A DNA stretch of 64,000 bases from Dendrophyllia cribrosa (GCA_024195265.1 JAJLRJ010000011.1:23347212-23411211), one strand, 5' to 3'. Positions 23,425 through 34,627 are shown, counted from the first letter of the stretch. Numbers and translations: made by a program. Notes: generated by a model not told the origin, from the letters alone.

Positions 23425-24489
23425 ACCGTATACGGTTCTAACTTTTTATTTGAAATGGTTTAGTGTTCTGTTAATGTTTACATCAAGGAAATAAAGAAAA
23501 AAAGAGGCGGGCTAATATCCAGAGGGGGCTTATAACCGGAATATTATTTTTGTTTGGCTAACGTCGGGCATCCAGCTCACAGTATTTGGCGATTCCAGCG
23601 CCTTCCACAAATCACAAATCAGGGACATTTTTCTGGTAAAATAACTCTTAACACTAACGTCGCAATTTCAGAAATGCCGGTTATTTTTGTTTTACAGCCA
23701 AAAGTATTTTAATAAATATATGATTATGATATAAGAGCTTACTTATCATAAATATGACTCAAACATGACATAAAAAGTGCGTGAGCTCCTCTCAGCAGTA
23801 CTAGTACCTGACCCTTTCTTTTTGGCTACTTAAATGGGTTGCCTGTGGTTTTTGAGGTCACTCCGGTCAGCAATATCACCAATAAGAGCAAGTTTTTCAA
23901 CATGGCAGCTCTTGTTGAAAGTTCAGAGGAGGACATTTCTTCGAATGAAGGTGAATCAAATGATCCTATCGAGAAAGCCAAAAGGCTCAGAGCAAACCTG
24001 AGTGTTCCAATTAAGGACGCTATTTCAAGAAAGCGGAAAATCCAGACGAATCATTATTGATTCATTGGAGGTAATGCTTTGCTACAATGGCAACCAGAGG
24101 AAAAAGCTCTTGGTCCCATAAATGATGACTGTCTATTAGTATTACTGCAATGGCCTTTACTAGTATCACTGCTAAAGGATTCTGTGTACATAATACAACT
24201 GACTATTGGGACAGTAATCTGGTCAGTTTTCGTTTGTAATCTAGTTTTGTTAAAAGAAAGAAATATGATTTTTATTAAGAAAAGTATCTATATCTGAAGA
24301 AATGAATTACAAACAAAAGCAATTCCACATTATTTTTTCCGCGCCAGTAACTTCGTGGTGAAAAAAAGAGGGCAAAATTGGGGCAACTGTTCGGCAACTT
24401 TTTGGAAAATTGGCAACTTTTGAGCAACTTTTTTTTATAAATTTGGGGCAACTTTTAAGGAATTTTCGAGAAACTTGTGTCTAAGCCTA
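23425..24489 (+). other. Loop of the giant palindrome
   Basis: Holds an open frame on + (23839-24060; ATG candidates at 23839 and at 23902, MAALVESSEEDISSNEGE) that is acidic then basic, with no recognised domain. A stretch with repeated GGCAACTTTT words follows (24380-24450). No transposase signature seen. Confidence 0.3.
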
Positions 24490-24973
24490 TGTATAGTGCA
24501 GAGCAATATTGAAATGAAGTGAAAAAATGTATTTTGATAAGTCTGATAATGCTGTGTGTCTCAGCTTATTTCATATTATCTCACTCTGAAACGTTTTTTT
24601 ATGCCGCATATAAGCCCCCCGGATATAATACACCCTCCCCCCTTGAAAGCTAACTGAAAACCCGGTATAACCGGTATGCTGTCAGAAATTAGGCATCTAG
24701 CATGGCAATGGTAGCGACGGACAGGGGTACCCACGGAAAAAATGACAAGTTTGTAGTATTGAATCAGTTCTTTCAGTTTTCGGCCTTTATTTTCGTTTGA
24801 TTCAGGGGATGTGGGAGTCAAATACAATTAAGCCTTCCCAAGTCCCGCATCATTGGCTTTTTTCGTTTAATAAATAATCTCTCCGCGGTCCACTGGGAGT
24901 GCATGTGAACGTGACTAGGTCACGCAACCAATTATTTTATGGCCTTTCACTGACCTCTTGTTATTTACGAGTG

Positions 24974-25168
24974 ATGGTTTCTTTTGTATCGCTTAATACA
25001 ACTAAATGGACGGCAAGATGTGACTATATTTTTCTGTCCTTAATGTTTTCTCGTACATTTATGTCTGCGACATTTGGATTGGAAGTCATCGGATATTTTT
25101 ATGTGAGTACACTGTGTGTAAATAACGAAACGTCTGTAACAACATTTTGCGAATATCAAATGCTGTAA
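24974..25168 (+). other. 65-codon open frame conserved in both palindrome arms (right copy)
   Basis: Mirror copy of the frame at 21109-21306, with an identical peptide over 64-65 residues. The frame is open further upstream to 24899. Confidence 0.25.
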
Positions 25169-26081
25169 TGTCAAGCAAGCCATGGTTTTTGTGAGATATC
25201 TATGTAAGAATCCTTGTATTTCTGCTGCTTACAACAAGGAAAAGGCGAGACAAGCTAACGTAAACATTTATTGAACTGTTCAAAGACTTATGCCGTATTT
25301 TGACTGACGTCGACAACAAAGTCGATCAATGATACATATGATTATAGCTTACATTTTAACTGAATGCGTCCTAGATAAAAATCATATGAATATTATAGCT
25401 TAAAACATGTAAATGTTGTTTTCAAAGCTTTAAAGACCTGTTTAAGGGCCAATTTCGCTGTTTCGTTCTTAAGCTCGCCGTCATTCCAGCGCTTAAAATT
25501 CAATTAAATCGAATGCGAAGTTGGTGTCAAGCTAAAAATAGCCTTCACGGATAAATCTCTCAGTAGCGCTGTATTCACGGGCCACCAAAAATAATTTCAG
25601 AATAAATAAAAGACAGATTCAGCTATAATGTAGTGTTGTTTTTTTGCCTAAAACTCATGTACCAGACTGCATTTTACTAATTCGAAGTTTCCTTAAATTT
25701 GCCTTCTTGTTTACATGGCGAAGATAGGTGTTTTGTACAAGACCAAAATGATTTTTAAAGTTAACATTTCCGACAAAATTTTATTGCAAAAGAAAGCTAA
25801 AAAGATGTTTTACTCACTGTGTCAAAGGCATTGTAGGACACCGAATGTTGCGATAACAGGAGCGTTTTGAAAATGGTCCAAAATAGCCAAAATTCAATGG
25901 TCCATGAAAGCACCCGCGGACTCAAAAGGCTAATAATTTTAAAAAAAGTAAAATGAAATCGAACCTTTTAAACCCATTTTCAAAATTGGTCACTAAATAG
26001 GTTCTTTTGGTAAAATAAAAAGAAATTCGAAATTTTGCCAGTGTCGTCGGATTCTCGATATTTACAGACATCCGCTCTTAA

Positions 26082-26950
26082 AACGTCTCCATTCGTAAAA
26101 ATACACCCTGGCGTTTTCCTTGCGTTCACCCAAGGTAAACGGCGATCGATTTACCGAACGTTCACCCAAATCGGAAAATGAATGTACATGTAAAACTAAT
26201 AAAAACTAACTAAAATTTTAAAACGAACAGACTAGAACGAATTTAAACACGCACACAAGTTTCAGTTCTCGCGCAAAGAAAGTTTTTAATTAGTAGTTTG
26301 TCTGATTTAAAAAAGAAACCGTACCGTTAACTACCACACTCTTGACACGCCGCAGTTAACGTACATAGGCTATGATTTCTCCGGACACGCCGCGACAGAG
26401 GTGTCAATGGCACGACACTCTTCGACACGCCACATTTCCCGACACGTCTCATTCCGATCTGGGATTCGCCGAGTGTCATGAAATATCACGGTCCCGTAAA
26501 TTCCACGAAATTACTCATTTCACGCAGTGCATTTGACCTATTTTTACCCCTCTAAAGCAGCTTTAATGGCTTTACGACAAATGATTGAAAATTTGAAACA
26601 TTGATATTTCTCGATAGGTAACGTGAGATATCGAAACTTAATAAGAACTTCAATACCTTTGCGGTGACGTAATGTGAGATATGACAAGTTCATGACAAGT
26701 TCTGACATCCCAATACCCTAGGGAAATTAACAATAGGTCTGGGGGTGCTCCTCAAAAATTTTAGTGGCGGTATGTGACGCCCTTCTTGAAATCCTAACTG
26801 GTTTAACCAACCATATCCTCAATACCCTAATAGCTTCTATAAAGAAGAAAGAAGTAACTCCCCCGGACAAAAGTTAACAATGGCCTTTTGTTAACAACTT
26901 TTGTCCTTTTTGTATTCATTCCTAAATCTCGTTTATGCGCATGCGCATTA
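26082..26950. other. No gene seen; scattered ACACGCC words
   Basis: GACACGCC / CGACACG words recur at 26340-26450 without clear periodicity. The remainder is AT-rich and non-coding. Confidence 0.3.
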
Positions 26951-26954
26951 ACTA

Positions 26955-27480
26955 GATAAAAACGGCCTTTAAAGAAATAGAAGGGGGTCTTAGTTTTAGG
27001 TCTTAGTTTTCGAAAAAACGAAAACTAAGACCCTTGTAAGCAGTGTCAAAATGACTTTTGCCATAGACTTCGCATCTGGTTTTTGTTTATTGTCTTATAG
27101 TAAATAACGGATTGAAATAACAAAATTGGCTTTGGAAAAAGAAAAAACGGCCTTTAAAGAAATAAAAGGCCTTAGTCAAAATAACTTTAGTGACTTTTGC
27201 CATAGACTTCGCGTAGACCCTCGTGATCTGGTTTTTGATTGTTGTCTTATACTGAATAACGGATTGAAATAACAAAATTGGCTTTGGAAAAAGAAAAAAA
27301 ACGGCCTTTAAAGAAATAAAAGGGGGTCTTAGTTTTAGGTCTTAGTTTTCGAATGAACGAAAACTAAGACCCTGGTAAAAAAAAAAAGGTAAATTATAGG
27401 GGGTCTTGGTTTTAGGTCTTAGTTTTAGGTCTTAGTTTTAGGTCTTAGATTTCGGTCTTAGGTCTTAGGTCTGCGTTTTC
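26955..27480. repeat. GGTCTTAGTTTT repeat cluster with short palindromes
   Basis: A unit of about 190-200 bp containing ACGGCCTTTAAAGAAATA and ATAACGGATTGAAATAACAA occurs twice (26955 and 27145). Each has GGTCTTAGTTTTCG facing CGAAAACTAAGACC (about 27000-27034 and 27337-27372). A run of 12-13 bp GGTCTTAGTTTTA units follows at 27400-27480. Confidence 0.85.
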
Positions 27481-27540
27481 GTGGGTCTTAGTTTTCGATA
27501 CAACCGCCAAAAGCGCCATGTTACGCGTGCAGTGTCGACT

Positions 27541-27916
27541 TATTAGGGAGCTTAAGCAACCACGACGTTGACGGCAGCGAGAACGGCACAAAACAATAGG
27601 TTTAATGAGCGAAAACAATGCCTCTGCACGTGCGTTTTACATTTTGGTACATTTCTCTGCCGTTCCCTGCAAAACAACAACGTCAAATGATCAAATTATA
27701 GGTTTTGTGGAGAACGTGAACCGACGACGGTTAATTTTCCTTTCTCCGTTTGAACGGGAAAGCCATCCCTTCAAATTCAGCTCCTGGACAATCCAGTAAC
27801 ATTAGACAAACTGAACAAATTGGAACAACTGCAAAGTAGTTTAAAATAGCGTGAATCCTTTTTTCAAGTGACGTTTTCCTTGGCGTTGCCGTCGTCGTTG
27901 CTTAAGCTCCCTATTA
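27541..27916. mobile_element. 366 bp TIR MITE (GGGAGCTTAAGCAA ends)
   Basis: GGGAGCTTAAGCAACCACG at 27546 is mirrored by CGTTGCTTAAGCTCCC ending at 27911. TATTA is present at both flanks (27541-27545, 27912-27916). Internal open frames are not recognisable. Confidence 0.85.
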
Positions 27917-27921
27917 ACGTG

Positions 27922-28158
27922 CCAGTGCGTTCGCCTGATATTTATTGTATTGAAAACGTATTTCATATTGCCAATAACATGATGAAAGAAGACGCGAAAC
28001 TACGCAGAATTACGAAAGAGTCGTTCCAAGAGTTTCAAGAATGAGCCATAAGAACAATTCAAGCAATCCCCGTTGAAACGATAAATCAATTAATTGCCTC
28101 TATGGACCGGCGGCTAACTGATGTAATTGCCAACCGCGGATGTCGCTTGCGATATTAA
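27922..28158 (+). pseudogene. Tc1-type transposase C-terminal remnant
   Basis: SPDIYCIENVF at 27931 onward matches the SPDxNPIENxx block that carries the final acidic residue of the DD34E catalytic triad. It is followed by the usual tail LIASMDRRLTDVIANRG and a stop at 28156-28158. A TGA at 28042-28044 sits where Trp is normal. The upstream transposase is absent, and a MITE ends 10 bp before it. A 3' tail with AATAAAG follows at about 28271. Confidence 0.85.
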
Positions 28159-29176
28159 TTCTTTTTTATGGTTTCAAAAAACATTTGAAACAGGGAATAC
28201 AGAATGGAAATCATTGTTACACTGAATATTTGGATTGCAAGCGAAGTTTATTTGGAATACTTGAATTATGTCAATAAAGTACAGACATGTATACTAATTA
28301 ACTTGTGTTCTTGTTTATTTTTTATACTGTGGATTTGCCGAACTTCTAACGTAACTCGAAAGTCAGTCATGCTCAGTGGTCAGAAACCCGTTTCCTTCAT
28401 GTAAAATCAGAAAATATTTGGCCAAACAACCCAACTATTTAGAAACTTGTAACAATCTCAGTCTCCACGTGGGGGCAGTACGCAGCTCTTACAAGGTCTT
28501 CTTTGATTTGCTGAGAAAACAATAGAACAAACAACACAACAATGGACCCTAGCCCTGAAAACAATAGAGCTGCGTGATATACGGGTCCAATGAAATTAGA
28601 GGTTGTTAAGAGCCGCGTGGTATCTGTCCACGTGAACGCCCGCTTTTGTTTGGCTTTTATCGTGAAATTGAAAAGACCTCTAACGAAGGGCTGCAGTCTT
28701 AGCGGCGCAACGAAAGCGCTAATGTTCACGATTTACCATTTGCAAGGCCGATTTAAAGAAACCCGTAATCGAAATACGGCTACACTCTCTTTCTGACAAT
28801 ACTCTGGAACATATAGTTAGTGTTTATTTTAGTTCAGTAGCTATTTGTCGCGTTCTAGTCAAACACTGTGTGTTCAAAATGGTTAACCGTACTATTACAA
28901 ATATTAAATCAACTATTAACTGAACTTTGTTTATTATTACACGATTCACCATTTTATGGTCTTACTACACTAACACTTTTGCGGCTCTCGCTCAGTTCTA
29001 ATGGAAATCAGTATCTGTGGATAATATAAAATCACAATAAAACAAATTTGTGCAGTCTAAGATTGTTTACATTCTGCAGTATTTCTGCTCTAAAATGGTG
29101 AACCGTTATGGTAAACCGATGTATTTCTGTTCCATAAACACAACCAATTTCTCAGCAGTTTGGATCATTTATATTG
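28159..29176. other. No gene seen
   Basis: Tail of the Tc1 remnant, then AT-rich sequence. GGTGAACCGT/GGTTAACCGT words occur at 28880-29110, but no clear repeat boundary was found. Confidence 0.35.
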
Positions 29177-30508
29177 TTAGGAATGATTTCCTCCGGGCCT
29201 AATTATAAACTCTGCAAAACATCGAGAACACGGTACAATTTCTACCTGCTCTGCTCGTGGAATCTGTGCATGAAAATGAAAAATACGCCAACGAACACGC
29301 ATCATGCCACATTCGCGTGTGTCCACAACCCCTCCCCGAACATACACTATCTCTTCTTTAGAAGTGCAGAAAATAGGCGAATCTCTTTCAAACTCTATAT
29401 CTTGCGCGTAATGGGATTTCGGGGCTGGGAGATGTACTGTTTGCCCCTCAAGGAGCAATAATAAATCATGCCACGGGATTATTTTCTCTGACCAGCGAAA
29501 ATCGTTCAAAAAAATGACTTCACAGTTTTGCGCTCCGACCCATGCAAAACTGGCTGTTGCCGGGTTAGTGAAGGTATTAAAAATACCGTTCAGAGGATTG
29601 AGTAAAAATGTTTTACCACAATCAGCGGGACCAAGAAGAAGTAGGTTCCTGTATTTCCCCGGCCTCTTGTTATTAGACATCTCACCGCCTCTGAAAATTC
29701 ACCTTCAGCAATGGAATTCCGTTTCAGTATATCCTGTGCAATGCTCAGCCATCGCTTCTCACAACCAGGAGCGCATCCTTCACCCAACACAGCGTTCAGA
29801 ACCTCCATGCGTGATTGCTTGTCCCTCTGAAGTAGCCGGTGCTCTCTCGATGTCCCAACCAATCCTTATAGCTTCGTCTACAGCCTTATAACCTCGATTT
29901 GCGATAAATTCCGCCAAATCGGTTTTCCCTTCGGCTTTCTGCAAATTAGCTAGAGCAAGGAGTTCCATTCGAGTATGGATACCTTTGTCAACCGCCATTT
30001 GAGATACTTCGTAAATCGACAAGCGCGGCTTCCTTTTCCGCTTAAGACTTTTCGTGCCATTTTTTTTAGAATTGCTTTTGCGTCCTTCGCTTGCTTCTTG
30101 TGTTTGTGGTGGTGCATTTCGTAAATCCGGATGAGCTTCAGATTGTAAATAATCTTTATCCTCTTTAGTCACGTACTTCCAGGCGGAATAGTAATTCGCG
30201 TGCGTACTCGAAAAGTTCAGTTTCACATGATGCTTGTTGTCTGCGTAATTGCGCACCTGAAGCCATCGGCGTGCACGGTCCCATTTTACTACCATGTGGT
30301 AATGTTTTCCACCATCTTTATGATATTCTTGGGTACAAACCCATTGGGTGACTTGACTCCGACAATTACAATCAGCGCTTTGAAAGGCATCTAGTACAAT
30401 CACAGCAAATGAATCACGAGAAGGAACACGCTCTGCATCCGCTTGACTGTACGTTATTAGATACACACTTCTCATTTGCTGTCTACTGAGAACACTGTTT
30501 TCTTCCAT
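29177..30508 (-). pseudogene. Rep-like protein: HUH endonuclease plus SF3 helicase (broken endogenous copy)
   Basis: The start ATG is at 30508-30506. The N-terminal domain has motif I-like YLITYSQ (residues 16-22), an HxH metal site (His69, His71 in GKHYHM) and a catalytic Tyr112 with Lys115 (YVTK), i.e. a rolling-circle-type HUH nuclease. A basic linker follows (NSKKNGTKSLKRKRK). The helicase has Walker A GPADCGKT (codons 29632-29609), Walker B VIFLNDF and motif C PIFCTSKE, and the tail has a CSRC pair. The nuclease and helicase share one frame, but the stretch between about 29830 and 29680 is open only in another frame, so two compensating frameshifts break the gene. Reps of this build occur in ssDNA viruses and in Rep-bearing mobile elements; no capsid gene or terminal repeats were found beside it. 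It is either a viral fossil or an element-derived gene. Confidence 0.85.
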
Positions 30509-31290
30509 GTTTCCTCCCAAAACAATTGCAAATGTAACCCTTACAATTATTAGAACGCAATGGCTGAAATGGAAATGTGACATTGACAATATTGGCCTGA
30601 GTGCAACAAAAAGCTTTGTACCTCAGCAATAAAACAGCAGTCAAATTCTCGACCGACAACACGTCTACAAAACACTTTAAAAGTAAACAAACTGTCCCAT
30701 TCATCCTCAATGTCAATCTCAATGGTATTTCTGGTATTTTTGCCCTTAAGTCAGCGTAGAAAACACAAATTTGAACAAAATCTCCACCCTATTATCGCCA
30801 AAACTTAACGAACAACTTACAGAAAGTGTCATGAGTGTAAGGTCACTGGCGTGACATTCTCACTCTATTGTTTATATACAATCCCAGACAAAATGTTCGG
30901 GACACTGCGCCTCTCGGATACCCCCTCCCCCTTACCAAAGTTGAAAGACGTAAAAGTTCTTGTCTTTTATGCAAAAATCGCTGGTTTTTTCAACTTTGAA
31001 CAAGGGGGAGGGAGGTTGAGATATGTTTGTTCAAGTGTCCCAAGGAATTATGACTTCCGTTGTAGCTGTGTGCTCAATATCTGCCTCAGTTCAGATGATC
31101 GCGTCATTGGGCGGTGACGTTAAGCCGTTGGCCTTGTCTCCTGCATCTTATCACACTAATAGTAGGGGACGTTAAAGAACCACTGAGGACGTAACAAAAC
31201 CCTGGCTGTGACCACCCTCAGTGTTCATATCTTCCTTCATGGGTGGGGTGGGAAGATGAGATCAATAATGGACTGATAGCGGCTGCCTGA
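30509..31290. other. No gene; one imperfect foldback
   Basis: At 30921-30949 CCCTCCCCCTT..AAAGTTGAAA faces TTTTTCAACTTTG..AAGGGGGAGGG (30985-31013). The rest is unassigned. Confidence 0.45.
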
Positions 31291-31299
31291 GGCGCCTTC

Positions 31300-31388
31300 A
31301 TGAGCTGACGTCCGATCCGCATTCTCATAAAAATGTAAAGCGCAACTGATTATATTCATATAGAGGTTCGCGCTATATAAATGTAAAA

Positions 31389-31426
<38 letters not shown>
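31300..31426. repeat. SINE/LINE 3' tail with (ATT)n
   Basis: GTAAAGCGCAACTG...GGTTCGCGCTATATAAATG followed by about 12 ATT units (31389-31426). GCGCTATATAAAT-(ATT)n is a common tail of metazoan SINEs and their LINE partners. Confidence 0.65.
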
Positions 31427-31427
<1 letters not shown>

Positions 31428-31574
31428 AATCGGTTGCAATGGTATCGAGATATGACGTCATAAGCAGCATGAGGTCAAGCCAATTTTGAATAAAAATACT
31501 TGTTTTTCACCTTTTTTCGGTGAAAAATAAAATAAAATGCTACCAAAAGCATCAAAATGTTATATATACCTCTT

Positions 31575-31720
31575 ATTAGCCGAGTTCGAGGTCCGTACCG
31601 TACGTTACGGACCGAGTTTTTTTACCTCGATTTATAGCCAAAGCGTGTTTCGTAAGTTAGTACGCGCGCTATGATTGGTCAATTTTCCGGTCCGTATTTT
31701 ACAGTACGGCCTGCAAAATT
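31575..31720. repeat. GGTCCGTAC palindromic repeat
   Basis: GTCCGTACCGTACGTTACGGAC near 31591-31613 and GGTCCGTATTTTACAGTACGGCC near 31690-31711. Related motifs are at 17260-17345. Confidence 0.55.
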
Positions 31721-32708
31721 TGAGAGTCCCAGCATCGGCCTAGCATCCGCTTACGAAAGTTGTTTTCTACATTAAAACTTATTCAGAGGAAACGTTTGGA
31801 GCTAAATGGGTTAACATGTCAGGTTACAAAAACTCTCTTCGATGAAATTAAGCTATAACTTTAGCAAAAAAAAAAAAAAACTGATTAGCCGCGAATCAAA
31901 AAGTATTGACAACTTCTCGGGTATAAAGCTTACATGCTTATTGTTTTGGTATTTAGCTTTTTGGCTGTAAGTTGTAAAAAATCGAGTAACTCGGCAAATT
32001 CGTTCAACTCTAACAATTTAATTCAGTATTGACAAAAGACACAAAAGAGTACGTTTCTTCGTAACAAAACTTCTCTATATAAAACAAAAAGCTGCAAAAC
32101 AACTTCAAACGGCTTCCATCGGCAAACTGTATCATACAGTTTGATCAAGTTCTTGTCTAGTTATAAACTTAAGTTCAGAGTTATCATTTGTGGCAGTGGC
32201 TCAAATCAGAACAAACTTAAAGCTACAGAATTACGTCTTAAAGTGCCTATGAAATGTACTTTTTTATTCTTCGTTTTCCATTAGTTTGTTATGTCCAAAG
32301 AACGAAAACAATAATCATTTCCCGAGGAAAAGAAAGAAAATCGTTTTTTTTTATCCCCTCGAAGATGCGTCACTTCGGCTGTAAAGTGGCTCCAATTTTT
32401 GGGAGTGAGTGATGACGTGAATTACGTAAATAGTATGACATAATGGTTTGTTTACGCTATAATTCCCTTGGAATCCTTAAGCGTAATGGTCATTTTGCCA
32501 ACGTTCTTGGCTGTACAAATGTCAGACAGCGCCTAATATGTTTTTTTACAGTCTTCTGAAGGTGAAGAGGATCAGTTTCGGATCACTCTTGATCAAATGA
32601 AATGATCGTGTCCACTGCAGTTTTGCCGTAGCGACGCGAACCGACTGTGCCGCTTGAGCGAAGGAAATCAACATGAAGAAGACGGAGTTTGATTTAGATT
32701 TAGATTAT
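31721..32708. other. No gene seen
   Basis: AT-rich; a CTTAAAGTGCCTATGAAATG stretch at 32237 resembles a TTAA-element end, but no partner end was found. Confidence 0.35.
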
Positions 32709-33331
32709 AGAGCGTTTTCACTTGACGTCATAGCCGCCATATTGGTGTTCCCGTTTCCCGTACAAAAGAATTTTAATTAGGGAGGGACCATTAGAAAAGT
32801 GATGGGGAGGGGGGGGGGGGCGAAAAAACCGAAAAAAAAAATCGTGCAGAAGGAGAAGTCCTATTGTAGTTGTTATTTAATATATTGTTATTATTGTTGT
32901 TATTATTGTTGTTATTATTGTTATATTGTTGTTCTTTAATATATAAAAGCTGCCAAAGTGCCTATTGAAAATAGCGCTCTTGGCGTTTCAAAAATTCAAA
33001 ACATTCTTGGGGCCTTCCTATACTATTATTTATAAATAGTATTATAAAGGTGACAGGCCAAACACGACTCCCGCTAGTCGCAAAATGTATAAAGAAGCCT
33101 TTAGAAATGCTTTCCCAAGAAGGTCTACGAGATATTTGTTCCCTTTAGATCACCAATATAGAATTGTGACTAGTCACTATTATCTCTGTCTCAGTTTTGC
33201 ATGCTCGATATGTATTGTATGACTCTTTGATGATCTTTGGGATAAAAATCTCTTAAGTGACAGGAGATTTTCATGGTAAAAACAGGAATGTCAAATATCA
33301 CAAAAATAGCACCAAAAAACGAATAACAGTC

Positions 33332-33369
33332 GTCCGACGTTTCGAGATTACTATCTCTTCATCAGGGAC
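33332..33369 (-). ncRNA. Hammerhead-ribozyme-like motif (minimal helix III)
   Basis: On the minus strand: helix I GUCC/GGAC and core CUGAUGA. One extra A precedes helix II, GAGAU-AGUA-AUCUC. Then come GAAA, a palindromic ACGU as a minimal helix III, and C at the cleavage position (33336). The extra A departs from the canonical core. The ACGU helix III matches Penelope-type hammerheads thought to work as dimers. Confidence 0.6.
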
Positions 33370-33872
33370 TACAGAGATTTTCATGCCGTGTAGCCATTTA
33401 TGGAATTATTGTTTCTCTATGCCTTCGTTATGCTAGCTCTCTTGGCATATGTTAGGGCTTCTTTGGCTAACTTTTGTTGCAAGATATGTAGTGATCGGCT
33501 GCAGTTTTTGTTATTGTTATGAAAATGCTAGGATCAGTCAATCTCTCAGCCCGTGCAGGGGCGTAGCTACCTGTACGCACGTACAAACGCTTTTCGAGTT
33601 TCAGGAGTGCTGGAAATGGCGTTTCAGAGGATAAAATTGGAAAAATTTCCGGGCAGGCATGAACCCGGACCCCCCTTTCAGAAATCCCTGGATCCGCCTC
33701 TGTTTTAGCTCCTTGTTTTATATCTAGTTCTGTTTCTGAGAAGTGTTTCTTGGAGCTTGAAGAACCTCTGTTGTTTCATCATGGCGTTATTGCATCCCGA
33801 CATGGCTTGAACAGATATGGTGATCTGTATTGAAAATCTTAGGGACGCTAGTGAATTCTTACGTTTTTCTTA

Positions 33873-33917
33873 AGCAAGACTCGAGTTTCGGTTCTTAGGT
33901 GAACCTCATCAGTTGCT
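33873..33917 (-). ncRNA. Hammerhead ribozyme, all core positions canonical
   Basis: Minus strand, 5' to 3'. Helix I is AGCAA (33917-33913) with UUGCU (33877-33873). The core CUGAUGA is at 33912-33906. Helix II is GGUUC/GAACC (33905-33901 / 33894-33890), with a 6-nt loop. GAA is at 33889-33887. Helix III is AC/GU with a UCGA loop (33886-33879), and the cleavable C is at 33878. Every invariant residue of a type I hammerhead is present. The predicted cut would fall between 33878 and 33877. Function is inferred from sequence. Confidence 0.78.
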
Positions 33918-34627
33918 CCCATAAGTAACTGTCTCGCGGAATAATATGAAATTATTCCGTTAATTGTACATGAAATGTTTGCCGCTTTTGTACTCTTGGG
34001 AAGGATCGAATGTTCCGTTTTCTCATTGGCTCGTTTAATTGAACCAATAGCATTGGTGTAGTTTCGATCCGACGTTAAGTTGTGTTTCTTTCTGAGGCTT
34101 TATTCTTAATTTCATAGCATGTATGATATTTGACACAACAGAACAGTTCTTTTCGTGTTGTAGAGAGGAGGTCTCGTGTATGTCTCAATGAATTCAAGAT
34201 ACACTGCATATTTTTTCTACAACAGGCGTGTAATTCTGGTGTCAAGTTGTGTTTGCTTCATGCGTTCCATAATAGGATATAGTCTTGTGCAACGTAGCGG
34301 ACTATTCCTAATATATATTTTTCAAATATACGTAATGATCAAAAATGGTTTTTAAGTATTACACCCTTTTTTTAAGTAGTAAATGAAAAACAAAGCAATA
34401 TTTGTCTGAAAAAAAAATTCGTGCAGAGGGTTTCACCTGCAAAAAAAAATACTGCACAAGCAATGGGGGAAAAAAAAATTCGTGCAAGCTGAAAATCCCC
34501 CCCCCCCCCCATCACTTTTCTAATGGTCCGTCCCTTAACTTCTTTTGTTAGGAACACCAACATGGCTGCCATGGCCTTTGTCATTTGAGTCCCACGGGAC
34601 TGAAGGTCACGTGAGTGAAAACGCTCT

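Larger units (their letters stand above)
20181..26081. mobile_element. Giant 5.9 kb palindromic element with TTAA flanks
   Basis: The left end GAGCGGATGTCTGTAAATAT (20185) is mirrored at 26077. TTAA flanks both sides (20181-20184, 26078-26081). The left arm is 20185-21348 plus 22710-about 23112 plus about 23377-23424. The right arm is about 24490-26077. The arms are very similar and extend about 1.6 kb. Two interruptions exist only in the left arm: a Penelope-like insertion (21349-22696) and a 264 bp insertion (about 23113-23376). The loop is about 23425-24490. The TTAA target suggests a piggyBac or Kolobok-type mover, but no transposase was recognised in the element. Confidence 0.88.
32709..34627. 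mobile_element. 1.9 kb TIR/foldback element with G-rich subtermini
   Basis: AGAGCGTTTTCACTTGACG at 32709 is mirrored by AGAGCGTTTTCACTCACGTG from 34627. Both arms continue to TTGGTGTTCC, GGGACCATTAGAAAAGTGATGGG-type sequence and a long G (or C) run (32808-32820; 34497-34510). The arms are about 110-150 bp with indels. The interior has TTATTATTGTTG microsatellite (32880-32940) and two hammerhead-like motifs. No coding domain seen. Confidence 0.75.

Noticed and set aside
26340..26460. CRISPR-like or satellite array of ACACGCC words
   Set aside because: Spacing irregular, repeats short and imperfect; the genome is eukaryotic.
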